The position numbers and the translations under genes were made by a program. Shown one piece after another: positions 25,027 through 34,187 of a stretch of 64,000 bases of DNA. Below the pieces are notes generated by a model that saw nothing but the letters and a program-made list of their open reading frames with translations, was not told where the DNA came from and made no database searches. The stretch comes from Streptomyces flavidovirens DSM 40150 (GTDB lineage: Bacteria; Actinomycetota; Actinomycetes; Streptomycetales; Streptomycetaceae). The stretch's first letter is position 1, and each line of letters starts with the position of its first letter. The stretch spans positions 1 through 64,000 of the forward strand of contig NZ_AUBE01000005.1 of the NCBI RefSeq assembly GCF_000429085.1. The letters run 5' to 3'.

Positions 25027-26876
25027 GCCGATTCCTCGATTTCTTCCAGTACGCCGTGTTCCCTGGCCCGCCCGATCGCGGCCTTCGCGGCGCTTTCGTC
25101 GTCTGTCTCGCGGGTGACGACCGCCCGGTACCGCGGGTCGGTGTGCAGCAGTTCGCGGTGCGTGCCGACCGCCGCGACCTCGCCCTCGTGGACGAGCACC
25201 ACCCGGTCGGCCTGGTCGAGCACCAGCGGCGACGAGGCGAAGACGACGGTCGTACGTCCCGTACGCAGCCGCTTCACGCCCGCCGCGACCCGCGCCTCGG
25301 TGTGCGAGTCGACGGCCGAGGTCGGCTCGTCCAGGACGAGCACCTGCGGGTCGGTCACCAGTGACCGCGCCAGCGCCAGGCGCTGACGCTGGCCGCCGGA
25401 GAGCGAACGCCCGCGCTCGGTGATCCGGGTGCGCATCGGGTCGTCCGTGCTGTCCGCCGACGCCTGCGCGAGCGCCGCCAGTACGTCACCGCACTGCGCC
25501 GCGTCCAGCGCGTCCGCCGCCGCCACCTTCCCCGACGCCGGTACGTCGAGCAGCTCGGCGAGGGTGCCGGACATCAGCACCGGGTCCTTGTCCTGGACCA
25601 GGACGGCGCCCCGCGCGGTGATCAGCGGCAGGTCGTCGAGCGCCACCGCGCCGAGCAGCGCCGAAGGCGGCGTCTCGCCGGTTCCGGTATCGGCGGCGGT
25701 GTCCGAGGTGGCGTGGCCGCCGAGCCGTTCCGCCAGCATGCCCGCCATGTCGGGGTCCCCGCACACGACGGCGGTGAACCGGCCCTCGGGTGCCAGCAGT
25801 CCGGTGGCCGGGTCGTACAGGTCACCGGACGGGGTCTGTCCGGTGACCGGAACCGGTGCTTCGGTGCCTCGCGCGTTCGCCGTGCGCTCCAGCGACAGCA
25901 CGCGCGCGGCCCGCTTGGCCGAGGGCCGCGAGAAGGAGTACGCCATGGCGATCTCCTCGAAGTGCCGGAGGGGATACAGCAGGAGCGTCACCGCGCTGTA
26001 GACGGTGACCAGTTCGCCGACGGCGATCCGTCCGTCGAGGGCGAGCTTCGCGCCGTACAGCACGACCGTGATCAGCAGCAGTCCCGGCAGCAGCACCTGG
26101 ACCGCCGAGATGAGCGCCCACATGCGGGCGCTGCGCACGGCCGCCTTGCGTACCTCCTGCGAGGCGTCGCGGTAGCGGCCGAGGAACAGGTCCTCGCCGC
26201 CGATGCCGCGCAGTACGCGCAGACCCGCGACGGTGTCGGACGCCAGCTCGGTCGCCCTGCCCGCCATCTCGCGCTGGGCGTCGGCCCGCCGGGTCGCCTT
26301 CGGCAGCAACGGCAGCACGGCCAGGGCCAGTACGGGCACGCCGATGGCCACGACGATACCGAGTGCGGGCTGGTAGACCAGCAGCCCCACGCACACGACG
26401 ACGAGCGTCAGTGCGGCGGCGGCGAAGCGCGAGAGCGCCTCGACGAACCAGCCGATCTTCTCGACGTCGCCGGTGGACACCGCGACGACTTCACCCGCCG
26501 CGACCCTGCGGGTCAGCGCCGAGCCCAGCTCCGCGGTCCTGCGGGCCAGCAGTTGCTGCACGCGCGCGGCGGCGGTGATCCAGTTGGTGACGGCGGTCCG
26601 GTGCAGCATGGTGTCGCCGAGGGCGATGGCCACACCCAGCAGGGCGATCAGCCCGGCGGCGAACGCCAGCCGGCTGCCGGATCTGTCGACCACGGCCTGT
26701 ACGGCGAGTCCCACGCCCAGCGGCAGGGCCGCCACGCCGCACTGGTGCAGGAGCCCCCAGGAGAGCGACTTGAGCTGCCCGCCGAGCTGGTTCCGCCCGA
26801 GCCAGTAGAGGAATCGGGGCCCGGACCTGACGTCGGGGACGCCCGGATCGGGATACGGAAGATCGCGAATCTGCAT
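25023..26876 (-). CDS. Heterodimeric ABC exporter subunit B (no Walker A, intact LSGGQ)
   Basis: A 617-residue half-transporter. The membrane domain is normal (six segments, residues about 45-330). In the nucleotide-binding domain the P-loop position reads AVVCGDPDMAGML (around residue 373), with no GxxGxGKST. The signature LSGGQ (about 492-496) and Walker B DEP are intact. The H-loop His is replaced by Ser (FASSPL). Between the P-loop and Q-loop is a Thr/Ala/Gly-rich stretch (TSDTAADTGTGE). It can therefore donate the signature to subunit A but not bind ATP canonically. The start ATG 26876 (MQIRDLP) has only a modest ribosome site. Confidence 0.93.
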   Translation of the reverse strand: MQIRDLPYPDPGVPDVRSGPRFLYWLGRNQLGGQLKSLSWGLLHQCGVAALPLGVGLAVQAVVDRSGSRLAFAAGLIALLGVAIALGDTMLHRTAVTNWITAAARVQQLLARRTAELGSALTRRVAAGEVVAVSTGDVEKIGWFVEALSRFAAAALTLVVVCVGLLVYQPALGIVVAIGVPVLALAVLPLLPKATRRADAQREMAGRATELASDTVAGLRVLRGIGGEDLFLGRYRDASQEVRKAAVRSARMWALISAVQVLLPGLLLITVVLYGAKLALDGRIAVGELVTVYSAVTLLLYPLRHFEEIAMAYSFSRPSAKRAARVLSLERTANARGTEAPVPVTGQTPSGDLYDPATGLLAPEGRFTAVVCGDPDMAGMLAERLGGHATSDTAADTGTGETPPSALLGAVALDDLPLITARGAVLVQDKDPVLMSGTLAELLDVPASGKVAAADALDAAQCGDVLAALAQASADSTDDPMRTRITERGRSLSGGQRQRLALARSLVTDPQVLVLDEPTSAVDSHTEARVAAGVKRLRTGRTTVVFASSPLVLDQADRVVLVHEGEVAAVGTHRELLHTDPRYRAVVTRETDDESAAKAAIGRAREHGVLEEIEESA

Positions 26877-27033
26877 GACGTCCCACGGTTCGGTGTACTG
26901 GCTGAAACCGTGCAAGGTTCGCGTTTTTCCACCAGAAGTGGCAATCGATTTATGAGCGCGGGGACACAGAACACGCCAAGATCCAACATCTCGCTCTGGC
27001 GCTCCGGTCCGTCCCGCGCTTCACTCCTGACGC

Positions 27034-28671
27034 ATGAGAAGACCAAAAGTCATGTGCATGCTCGCGAGTCTTGCCCTGGCCGCCGGATCGGCGTTCGGAG
27101 CGGGGCAGGCCGGCGCGGCGACCGCGCCGAACGCGGCGCCGGCCCCCGTCGACCCGCCCGCCGAATTCGGCAGCGACTGGCACGATCCCGTCACCGCGGC
27201 GCCACCCGTCACCACCCCCGGCACCCGCTCCTGCCAAGTGACGGTCGCGCGGGCCCAGTTCCGTGACTTCACGCCGTACAAGGGCGGATACGCGCCCCCG
27301 AAGGAGTGCGGCGACCGGTGGAGCAAGGTGGTGCTCCGCCTCGAAGGCAAAGTCGCGGGCCGGCAGTACGACCGGCTCGGCCACCTGCACATCGGTGGGG
27401 TGGAGGTACTCCGCACCTCCACCCCGCAGCCCTCGCCCGAAGGCATCACCTGGTCCGTGGAGAAGGACGTCACGCGCTACAGCGACACCCTGCGCCGCGA
27501 GCAGCCCGTCGAGATGCTCATCGGCAACGTCGTCAACGAGACGTACACCGGCGTCATCGACGTCGAGGCGACCCTGACCTTCTACGCCGCCGAAGGCCGC
27601 ACCAAGCCGGCCGCCACCCCGGACCGCGTCCTCACCCTCGACGGGCAGTCGCTCACCACCCCGCGCAACTCCGAGCGCATCCTCGCCGAGGTGTACGCGA
27701 CGGGCTCGGGCGGCGGCTGCGAGGAGTACTGGTACCTGTCCGTCCCCGAGGAGGCGCCGTACTCCTGCATGACGCCCGACGGGCCCTACCGCGAGGTGCA
27801 GATCAAGATCGACGGGCAGCTCGCGGGCATCGCCGCGCCGTTCCCGACGGTCTGGACGGGCGGCTGGTCCAACCCCTTCCTCTGGTACGTGATCCCCGGC
27901 CCGCGCGCCTTCGACGTCAAGCCCGTCCAGTACGACCTGACGCCCTTCGCGGGCAGGCTCAATGACGGCCGCCCGCACCGCGTGGAGGTCTCGGTGGTGG
28001 GTGTTCCCGAGGGGCAGACCGGCTGGAGCACCCCGGTCAATGTGCTGGTGTGGCAGGACGAGGGCAGCGAGGTCGTCACGGGCGCGCTGACCCGGCACGA
28101 CAATGGCGCCCCGGCCAACTCCTCGGCGTACACCGCGGGTTCGCAGCACCGCGTCGACACCAGGGGCGGCCACCGGCTCACCGTCTCCGGTCATGTGAAC
28201 ACCTCGCACGGCCGCGTCGTCACCACCGTCGACCGCACCCTCGCCCACACCTCCGTCCACCGCTGGACCGACGGCGCGGCCGCCAGCACCGACGCGCTCA
28301 AGGGCACATGGACGGACAACGAGACCGTCACCACCGACGGCCGCGGCCCGGCCACCGCCGTGCGCGCCCACCGCACGTACACGATGGACGGTACGACGAC
28401 GCTGGGCGCCGGTGACCGGCTGCGCACCGTGCTCGCGCTCGGCGACCGAGCCGGCACGGCCACGGAGCGGGGCGGCAAGCGGGTGTCCTGGTCGTGGCTG
28501 GACGACGCGTACGAGGGCGACGCGACGTACACCGCGAACGTCCCGCGCGACCAGCGGCACGCCGTGGGCACGTCGAGCGAGCGCTACCGGCTGCACGGCA
28601 CGGCCGGCTGCTACGACCGGAGCCTGAAGACGGCGCAGGGAACCGTGACGGAGGACCGGCTGCGCTGCTGA
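27034..28671 (+). CDS. Secreted peptide-N4-(N-acetyl-beta-glucosaminyl)asparagine amidase A-like protein
   Basis: A 545-residue secreted protein with a signal peptide (residues 1 to about 29, ending GQAGA) and similarity to the PNGase A family known mainly from plants and fungi. Family-like stretches are RLGHLHIGGVEVLRTSTPQP, WSVEKDVTRYSD, GVIDVEATLTFY, and GGWSNPFLWYVIPG with the P-[RS]-FD segment after it. PNGase A enzymes release N-glycans from glycoproteins; whether the bacterial branch does so is unproven. It is divergent from the ABC exporter (157-nt gap). The ribosome site is weak, and no glycan-use genes adjoin. Confidence 0.78.
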   Translation: MRRPKVMCMLASLALAAGSAFGAGQAGAATAPNAAPAPVDPPAEFGSDWHDPVTAAPPVTTPGTRSCQVTVARAQFRDFTPYKGGYAPPKECGDRWSKVVLRLEGKVAGRQYDRLGHLHIGGVEVLRTSTPQPSPEGITWSVEKDVTRYSDTLRREQPVEMLIGNVVNETYTGVIDVEATLTFYAAEGRTKPAATPDRVLTLDGQSLTTPRNSERILAEVYATGSGGGCEEYWYLSVPEEAPYSCMTPDGPYREVQIKIDGQLAGIAAPFPTVWTGGWSNPFLWYVIPGPRAFDVKPVQYDLTPFAGRLNDGRPHRVEVSVVGVPEGQTGWSTPVNVLVWQDEGSEVVTGALTRHDNGAPANSSAYTAGSQHRVDTRGGHRLTVSGHVNTSHGRVVTTVDRTLAHTSVHRWTDGAAASTDALKGTWTDNETVTTDGRGPATAVRAHRTYTMDGTTTLGAGDRLRTVLALGDRAGTATERGGKRVSWSWLDDAYEGDATYTANVPRDQRHAVGTSSERYRLHGTAGCYDRSLKTAQGTVTEDRLRC

Positions 28672-28739
28672 CCCGCGCGCCCGCCGGGCACGGCACCGCC
28701 GCCGCTCCGCGCCCGCCCGGCCAGCGAGCTGATGACAAG

Positions 28740-31679
28740 TCAGGTCGCGGGCCGGGTCACGCGTTCGAGCTCCAGCAGCACGGACCGGTACGCGCGGCCC
28801 GTCGCGCGCTCCATCCCCACCTCGCACATCCGGTTCGCGCAGAGATACACGTCGTACTCGCGCGCCCCGACCTCCGCGGCCTCCCGCGCCGTAGCCGACT
28901 CCGTCAGCTCCGTGTGCAGCATCCCGCGGTCCCCGGCGAACGCGCAGCAGCGGACATCGTCCGGTACGACGACTTCCCCGGCGCACGCCCGGGCGACGGT
29001 GCGAAACCGCGCCTCGTCGCCCAAGTGGCGCATGGAACACGTCGGATGGAGGACGGCGGAGTCGGCCCTGCGCAGCACCGACAGGTGGGGGAGCAGCTCG
29101 TCGGCGGCCCAGGCGACCGAGTCGACGACGGTGAGCTCCGCGTGCAGTTCCCGGTTGGCGTCGGTGAGATACGGCACCACCTCGTGCGCGAGGCCCAGTG
29201 TGCAGGAGGACGCGTCGACGACCAGTGGCAGCGTGCCGCCCGCCGTCCACCCCCAGGCGGCCTCGACGATGCGGTTGGCCATGACGGTGTTGCCGGCCTC
29301 GTAGCCCTTCGAGTGCCAGATGGTCGCGCAGCAGGTGCCCGCGACATCGCCGGGGATCCACACCGGCTTTCCGGCGCGCTCCGACACGGCGACGACGGCC
29401 TGCGGGAGCGAGGGGCCCCAGTAGCGCTCCGGCTCACCGAAGACGCGGTTCACACAGGCCGGGTAGTAGACGGCGTGCGCGCCCGTGCGTGCGGTGCGGG
29501 GCAGGGGGCGGGCGGCGGGGCCCGGCATCTGCGGCAGCCACTGCGGCACCAGGTCGGGACGTACGGCCCTGCGCGCGAGACCCGTGGCCGCCTGGAGGAG
29601 CCGGTCGTCGAGGCGGTGCGCCGCCGCCACCGCGAGGCGCGCGGCGGTCTCGACCGCCTTGAATTGTCCGGCGGCCAGCGCCGCGATCCGTTCCTCGCGC
29701 GGCGAATGGCGGCGGTGCCTGAAGTCCTTCATCAGCGCGCCGGTGTCGATACCGACGGGGCACGCGAGCTTGCACGTCGAGTCCCCGGCGCACGTGTCCA
29801 CCGCGTCGTAGCCGTACGCGTCGAGCAGACCGTCCTGGACCGGCGAACCGGCGGCCTGGCGCATCATCTCCCTGCGCAGCACGATGCGCTGGCGCGGAGT
29901 GGTCGTCAGATCGGTGCTGGGGCAGGTCGGTTCGCAGAAGCCGCACTCGATGCACGGGTCGGCGATCGGATCGACCCTGGGGATCGTTTTGAGGCCGCGC
30001 AGATGCGCCTCGGGGTCGCGGTCCAGGACGACGCGCGGCGCGAGGATTCCGGCGGGGTCGATCACCTGCTTCGTCCGCCACATGAGTTCCGTCGCCTTCG
30101 GTCCCCATTCCAGTTCGAGGAAGGGCGCGATGTTGCGGCCGGTGGCGTGCTCGGCCTTGAGCGAGCCGTCGAAGTGCTCGACGGTCAGCCGGCAGAAGTC
30201 GTCCATGAAGGCGGCGTAGCGCGCGACGTCCGCCGGGTCGGCGGCGTCGAATGCCAGCAGGAAGTGGAGGTTGCCGTGCGCGGCGTGGCCCGCCACGGCC
30301 GCGTCGAATCCGTGCCGGCCCTGGAGCCGCAGGAGGGCCTCGCAGGCCTCCGCGAGCCGCGACGGCGGTACGGCGAAGTCCTCGGTGATCAGGGTCGTAC
30401 CGGCGGGGCGGGCGCCGCCTACCGCCGTGACGAACGCCTCGCGGGCCTTCCAGTACCCGGCGATCGTCCGCGCGTCACGGGTGAACGCATTCGTCACCGA
30501 GGCGACCGGGGCGGCGGGGGCGGCCGGTCCCAGCCGACTGAGCACCTCGGCCGCCGCCCGTTCGTACGCCTCCAGCCCCGCCTCGTCGGGCGCCCGGAAC
30601 TCCACCAGCAGCGCCGTCGTCTCCCCGGGCAGCCGCGCCCAGTCCGCCGGTACGCCCTCGACGCTCACCGAGGCGCGCAGCGTATTGCCGTCCATCAGCT
30701 CCACGGCGACCGCCCCCGCGTCGGTGAAGCGCGGGGCGGCCGCGGCCGCCGCGGAGAGCGTGGGGAAGAAGAGCAGCGCGGCCGACAGCCTGCGGTCCAG
30801 CGGCAGCGTGTCGAAGACCACCTCGGAGATGAAGCCGAAGGTGCCCTGGGAGCCCACCATCAGGCCGCGCAGGATCTGCACGGGAGTCGCGCCGTCGAGG
30901 AAGGCGTCGAGCCGGTAGCCGTTGGTGTTCTTGATCTCGTACTTGGCACGGATACGGGCGGTCAGCTCCGCGTCCGCCTCGATCTCCGCCTTGATCGCCA
31001 TGAGCCCCGCGCACAGGCCGGGTTCCGCGTGCGCCAGTTTCTCGTCGGCCGCCGGGTCCGCCGTGTCGACGACCGTGCCGGCCGGCAGCACGAAGGTGAG
31101 GGAGGCGACCGTGCGGTAGGAGTTGCGGGCGGTGCCCGCCGTCATGCCGGACGCGTTGTTCGCGACAACACCGCCGATCGTGCAGGCAAGGGCGCTCGCC
31201 GGGTCGGGGCCGAGGACGCGGCCGTGGCGCGCGAGGGAGGCGTTGGCCCGTACGACCGTCGTGCCCGGACGGATCCGCGCGCGGGCGCCGTCGTCCAGGA
31301 CCTCGATGCCCGCCCAGTGGCGGCGCACGTCGACGAGGATGTCCTCGCCCTGGGCCTGGCCGTTGAGCGACGTGCCCGCCGCACGGAAGACGACCTCGCG
31401 GCCCCTGCGGTGGGCGTACGAGAGCACCGCCGAGATGTCGTCGAGGTTCTCGGCCACTACGACGACCCGCGGGACGAAACGGTACGGGCTGGCGTCGGAC
31501 GCGTACCGCACGAGGTCGGAGACCTTCCACAGCACCTTGTCCGCACCGAGGAGCGCGGTCAGCTCGCCGCGCAGCGGCTCGGGTGAGCCGCCGGCCAGGG
31601 CGTCCGGCACTCGGTCCGGTGCGGGACCGTGCGGGGTGGCGGGGCGCAGCGATCCGGGGTCCGGCTCCAGCAGCGGCAT
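28740..31679 (-). CDS. FAD-linked dehydrogenase fused to Fe-S domains (D-lactate/D-2-hydroxyglutarate dehydrogenase type)
   Basis: A 979-residue respiratory-type oxidoreductase. Domains in order: FAD-binding PCMH domain with RAAGTSLNGQAQGEDI and NNASGM (residues about 50-230), FAD-oxidase C-terminal domain ending in a HAAHGNLHF block, a 2x4Fe-4S segment (CIECGFCEPTCP near 575 and CAGDSTCKLACPVG near 628), and a C-terminal CCG domain (VRCCAFAGDRGM near 910). It would oxidise a D-2-hydroxyacid and pass electrons to the respiratory chain. The substrate is not fixed by sequence. A MarR gene lies immediately upstream (19 nt gap), so the two may be cotranscribed. Confidence 0.92.
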   Translation of the reverse strand: MPLLEPDPGSLRPATPHGPAPDRVPDALAGGSPEPLRGELTALLGADKVLWKVSDLVRYASDASPYRFVPRVVVVAENLDDISAVLSYAHRRGREVVFRAAGTSLNGQAQGEDILVDVRRHWAGIEVLDDGARARIRPGTTVVRANASLARHGRVLGPDPASALACTIGGVVANNASGMTAGTARNSYRTVASLTFVLPAGTVVDTADPAADEKLAHAEPGLCAGLMAIKAEIEADAELTARIRAKYEIKNTNGYRLDAFLDGATPVQILRGLMVGSQGTFGFISEVVFDTLPLDRRLSAALLFFPTLSAAAAAAPRFTDAGAVAVELMDGNTLRASVSVEGVPADWARLPGETTALLVEFRAPDEAGLEAYERAAAEVLSRLGPAAPAAPVASVTNAFTRDARTIAGYWKAREAFVTAVGGARPAGTTLITEDFAVPPSRLAEACEALLRLQGRHGFDAAVAGHAAHGNLHFLLAFDAADPADVARYAAFMDDFCRLTVEHFDGSLKAEHATGRNIAPFLELEWGPKATELMWRTKQVIDPAGILAPRVVLDRDPEAHLRGLKTIPRVDPIADPCIECGFCEPTCPSTDLTTTPRQRIVLRREMMRQAAGSPVQDGLLDAYGYDAVDTCAGDSTCKLACPVGIDTGALMKDFRHRRHSPREERIAALAAGQFKAVETAARLAVAAAHRLDDRLLQAATGLARRAVRPDLVPQWLPQMPGPAARPLPRTARTGAHAVYYPACVNRVFGEPERYWGPSLPQAVVAVSERAGKPVWIPGDVAGTCCATIWHSKGYEAGNTVMANRIVEAAWGWTAGGTLPLVVDASSCTLGLAHEVVPYLTDANRELHAELTVVDSVAWAADELLPHLSVLRRADSAVLHPTCSMRHLGDEARFRTVARACAGEVVVPDDVRCCAFAGDRGMLHTELTESATAREAAEVGAREYDVYLCANRMCEVGMERATGRAYRSVLLELERVTRPAT

Positions 31680-31698
31680 TCAGGTCCGTCCCCTCGGC

Positions 31699-32154
31699 TC
31701 AGCAGCGGCGCTCCGGCATTCCGTCGACCAGAGCGGACAGCAGGTCACCGAGCACCTCGCGCTGCTCGGTGGTCAATGGAGCCAGGATGTCCTCCGCGGC
31801 GTCGCGGCGCGCGTTGCGAAGAGCGCGGAGTGTGGCCCGGCCGGTGTCGGTGAGCTCGATCCTTATCACCCGTCGGTTGGTGGGATCGGGCACGCGGCGC
31901 ACCCGGCCGCTCGCCTCCAGGCCGTCGACGAGGGTGGTCACGGCGCGGGGGACCACGTCGAGGCGCTTGGCGAGGTCGGCCATCCTCGGCGGCGGCTCGT
32001 GGTGCAGGTCGTAGTGCGAAACGGTGCGCAGCAGGCGTGACTGGGCCGGAGTGATGCCGATCGGCTCCATCTGCTGACGCTGGATCCGGTGAAGCCGGCG
32101 CGTCAGCCGGAGAAGCTGCTCGGCCAGCAGGCCGTCGGCGTCTGAGGTGCTCAT
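31699..32154 (-). CDS. MarR-family regulator
   Basis: A 151-residue winged-helix regulator. The recognition helix region is MADLAKRLDVVPRAVTTLVDGLEASG and the wing contains RRVPDPTNRRVIRIELT, with dimerisation helices at both ends. It is divergent from an ABC exporter gene, and the 110-nt gap holds the palindrome CATTGT-N11-ACAATG (32195-32217), a likely operator for both directions. Control of the exporter in response to a small molecule is the natural inference. The FAD/Fe-S dehydrogenase follows 19 nt downstream. Confidence 0.9.
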   Translation of the reverse strand: MSTSDADGLLAEQLLRLTRRLHRIQRQQMEPIGITPAQSRLLRTVSHYDLHHEPPPRMADLAKRLDVVPRAVTTLVDGLEASGRVRRVPDPTNRRVIRIELTDTGRATLRALRNARRDAAEDILAPLTTEQREVLGDLLSALVDGMPERRC

Positions 32155-32194
32155 ACCCGCACGATATCAGGACCTTGCTCACGGTGAATAGAGT

Positions 32195-32226
32195 CATTGT
32201 GAGTACAGGTAACAATGAGCTAGGCT
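32195..32226 (+). promoter_or_regulatory. MarR-type operator and exporter promoter
   Basis: CATTGT (32195-32200) and ACAATG (32212-32217) form a perfect 6-bp inverted repeat with 11-nt spacing. A possible -35 TTGTGA (32197-32202) and -10 TAGGCT (32221-32226), 18 nt apart, overlap it and face the ABC exporter gene. Binding there would repress that promoter. Confidence 0.6.
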
Positions 32227-32264
32227 CTGAGAGTCGCCGTAATATCACCCGCGCGAAGGAGCCC

Positions 32265-34076
32265 ATGCACCCCGATCGACCCACGTGGACACCACCGGCC
32301 CGCGATCCCGCCCAGCCGGAGGAGCCCGCGCAAGTACGCCGCATTCTCCGGCTCTTCCGCCCCTACCGGGGCCGGCTGGCCGTCGTCGGCCTGCTCGTCG
32401 CCGCCTCGTCCCTCGTCGCTGTCGCCTCCCCGTTCCTGCTCAAGGAGATCCTCGACACCGCGATCCCGCAGAGGCGCACGGGGCTGCTGAGCCTGCTCGC
32501 CCTCGGCATGATCCTCACCGCCGTGGTGACGAGCGTCTTCGGCGTGCTCCAGACGCTGATCTCCACGACGGTCGGCCAGCGTGTCATGCACGACCTGCGC
32601 ACCGCCGTCTACGCCCAGTTGCAGCGCATGCCGCTCGCCTTCTTCACCAGGACCCGCACCGGCGAGGTGCAGTCCCGTATCGCCAACGACATCGGCGGCA
32701 TGCAGGCGACGGTGACCTCCACCGCCACCTCGCTCGTCTCGAACCTCACCTCGGTCGTGGCCACGGTCGTCGCCATGCTGGCCCTCGACTGGCGGCTGAC
32801 CGTCGTCTCGCTGCTCCTGCTGCCGGTGTTCGTGTGGATCAGCCGCCGGGTCGGGCGCGAGCGCAAGAAGATCACCACGCAGCGGCAGAAACAGATGGCC
32901 TCGATGGCCGCCACCGTCACCGAGTCGCTGTCGGTCAGCGGCATTCTGCTCGGCCGCACCATGGGCCGCGCCGACTCCCTCACCAAGTCCTTCGCCGACG
33001 AGTCGGAGCGCCTCGTCGACCTCGAAGTGCGCTCCAACATGGCCGGGCGCTGGCGGATGTCCACCATCGGCATCGTCATGGCCGCCATGCCCGCCGTCAT
33101 CTACTGGGCGGCCGGCCTGACCATGCAGACCGGCGGCGCAGCCGTCTCGCTCGGTACGCTCGTCGCCTTCGTCTCGCTCCAGCAGGGACTCTTCCGGCCC
33201 GCCGTCAGCCTCCTGTCGACGGGTGTGCAGATGCAGGCCTCGCTCGCCCTCTTCCAGCGGATCTTCGAGTACCTCGACCTGCCGGTGGACATCACCGAGC
33301 CCGAGAAGCCGGTCCGGCTGGAGAAGATCCGCGGCGAAGTGCGCTTCGACGACGTCCACTTCACGTACGACGAGAAGAGCGGTGCGACTCTCACCGGCAT
33401 CGACATCACGGTCCCGGCGGGCGGCAGCCTGGCCATCGTCGGGCCCACGGGCTCGGGCAAGAGCACGCTCAGCTATCTGGTGCCCCGGCTGTACGACGTG
33501 ACGGACGGCGGCGTCACCCTCGACGGCGTCGACGTGCGCGACCTGGACTTCGACACGCTGGCCCGCGCCGTCGGCGTGGTCTCCCAGGAGACGTATCTCT
33601 TCCACGCCTCCGTCGCCGACAACCTGCGCTTCGCCAAGCCCGACGCGACCGACGAGGAGCTGCGCGCCGCTGCCGAGGCCGCGCAGATCCACGACCACAT
33701 CGCCTCACTGCCCGACGGATACGACACCTTGGTCGGCGAGCGGGGATACCGCTTCTCCGGCGGTGAGAAGCAGCGCCTGGCGATCGCCCGGACCATCCTG
33801 CGCGATCCGCCCGTCCTCATCCTCGACGAGGCGACGAGCGCGCTCGACACCCGTACGGAACACGCCGTGCAGCGGGCCATCGACGCGCTCTCGGCGGGCC
33901 GTACGACCATCACCATCGCGCACCGGCTCTCCACGGTCAGGGACGCCGACCAGATCGTCGTCCTCGACGGCGGAAAGACCGTCGAGCGCGGCACCCACGA
34001 GGAACTGCTCGCCCACGGCGGCCGGTACGCGGCGCTGGTGCGCCGGGACGCCCGGCTGTCCCCGGCCGCCACCTGA
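32265..34076 (+). CDS. ABC exporter, homodimer type
   Basis: A 603-residue half-transporter: an N-terminal cytosolic lead-in, six membrane segments (residues about 40-330) and a nucleotide-binding domain with every motif intact: Walker A GPTGSGKST (393-401), signature FSGGEKQRLAI (about 497), Walker B LILDEATSALD and the switch His in IAHRLST. It can thus work as a homodimer, unlike the pair at 23-27 kb. Likely a multidrug or lipid exporter under the divergent MarR. The start ATG 32265 has AAGGAG only 3 nt upstream, an unusually tight spacing. Confidence 0.92.
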   Translation: MHPDRPTWTPPARDPAQPEEPAQVRRILRLFRPYRGRLAVVGLLVAASSLVAVASPFLLKEILDTAIPQRRTGLLSLLALGMILTAVVTSVFGVLQTLISTTVGQRVMHDLRTAVYAQLQRMPLAFFTRTRTGEVQSRIANDIGGMQATVTSTATSLVSNLTSVVATVVAMLALDWRLTVVSLLLLPVFVWISRRVGRERKKITTQRQKQMASMAATVTESLSVSGILLGRTMGRADSLTKSFADESERLVDLEVRSNMAGRWRMSTIGIVMAAMPAVIYWAAGLTMQTGGAAVSLGTLVAFVSLQQGLFRPAVSLLSTGVQMQASLALFQRIFEYLDLPVDITEPEKPVRLEKIRGEVRFDDVHFTYDEKSGATLTGIDITVPAGGSLAIVGPTGSGKSTLSYLVPRLYDVTDGGVTLDGVDVRDLDFDTLARAVGVVSQETYLFHASVADNLRFAKPDATDEELRAAAEAAQIHDHIASLPDGYDTLVGERGYRFSGGEKQRLAIARTILRDPPVLILDEATSALDTRTEHAVQRAIDALSAGRTTITIAHRLSTVRDADQIVVLDGGKTVERGTHEELLAHGGRYAALVRRDARLSPAAT

Positions 34077-34125
34077 CAGCTCCTCCACCTCGCGCTCGTG
34101 TGCTCATGCCGCACGGGGTGAGCCG

Positions 34126-34159
34126 GTTGCCGTCCCCGGGGCCCCGGGGTCCCGGCAAC
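34126..34159. terminator. GC-rich hairpin after the ABC exporter
   Basis: GTTGCCG (34126-34132) and CGGCAAC (34153-34159) flank a CCCCGGGG-rich centre, giving a long imperfect stem 50 nt past the exporter stop codon. Confidence 0.55.
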
Positions 34160-34187
34160 GGCGGGCGAGGCGGGTTAGCGTGCCCGC

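Noticed and set aside
26950..29361. An 803-codon open frame on the minus strand opposite the PNGase A-like gene
   Set aside because: It shows no recognisable motif, spans an intergenic region and covers convincing coding sequence on the other strand.
28494..31586. A 1030-codon open frame on the plus strand
   Set aside because: It is antisense to the FAD/Fe-S dehydrogenase, has Arg/Gly/Ala-rich composition and no domain. Such long antisense frames are expected in very GC-rich coding DNA.
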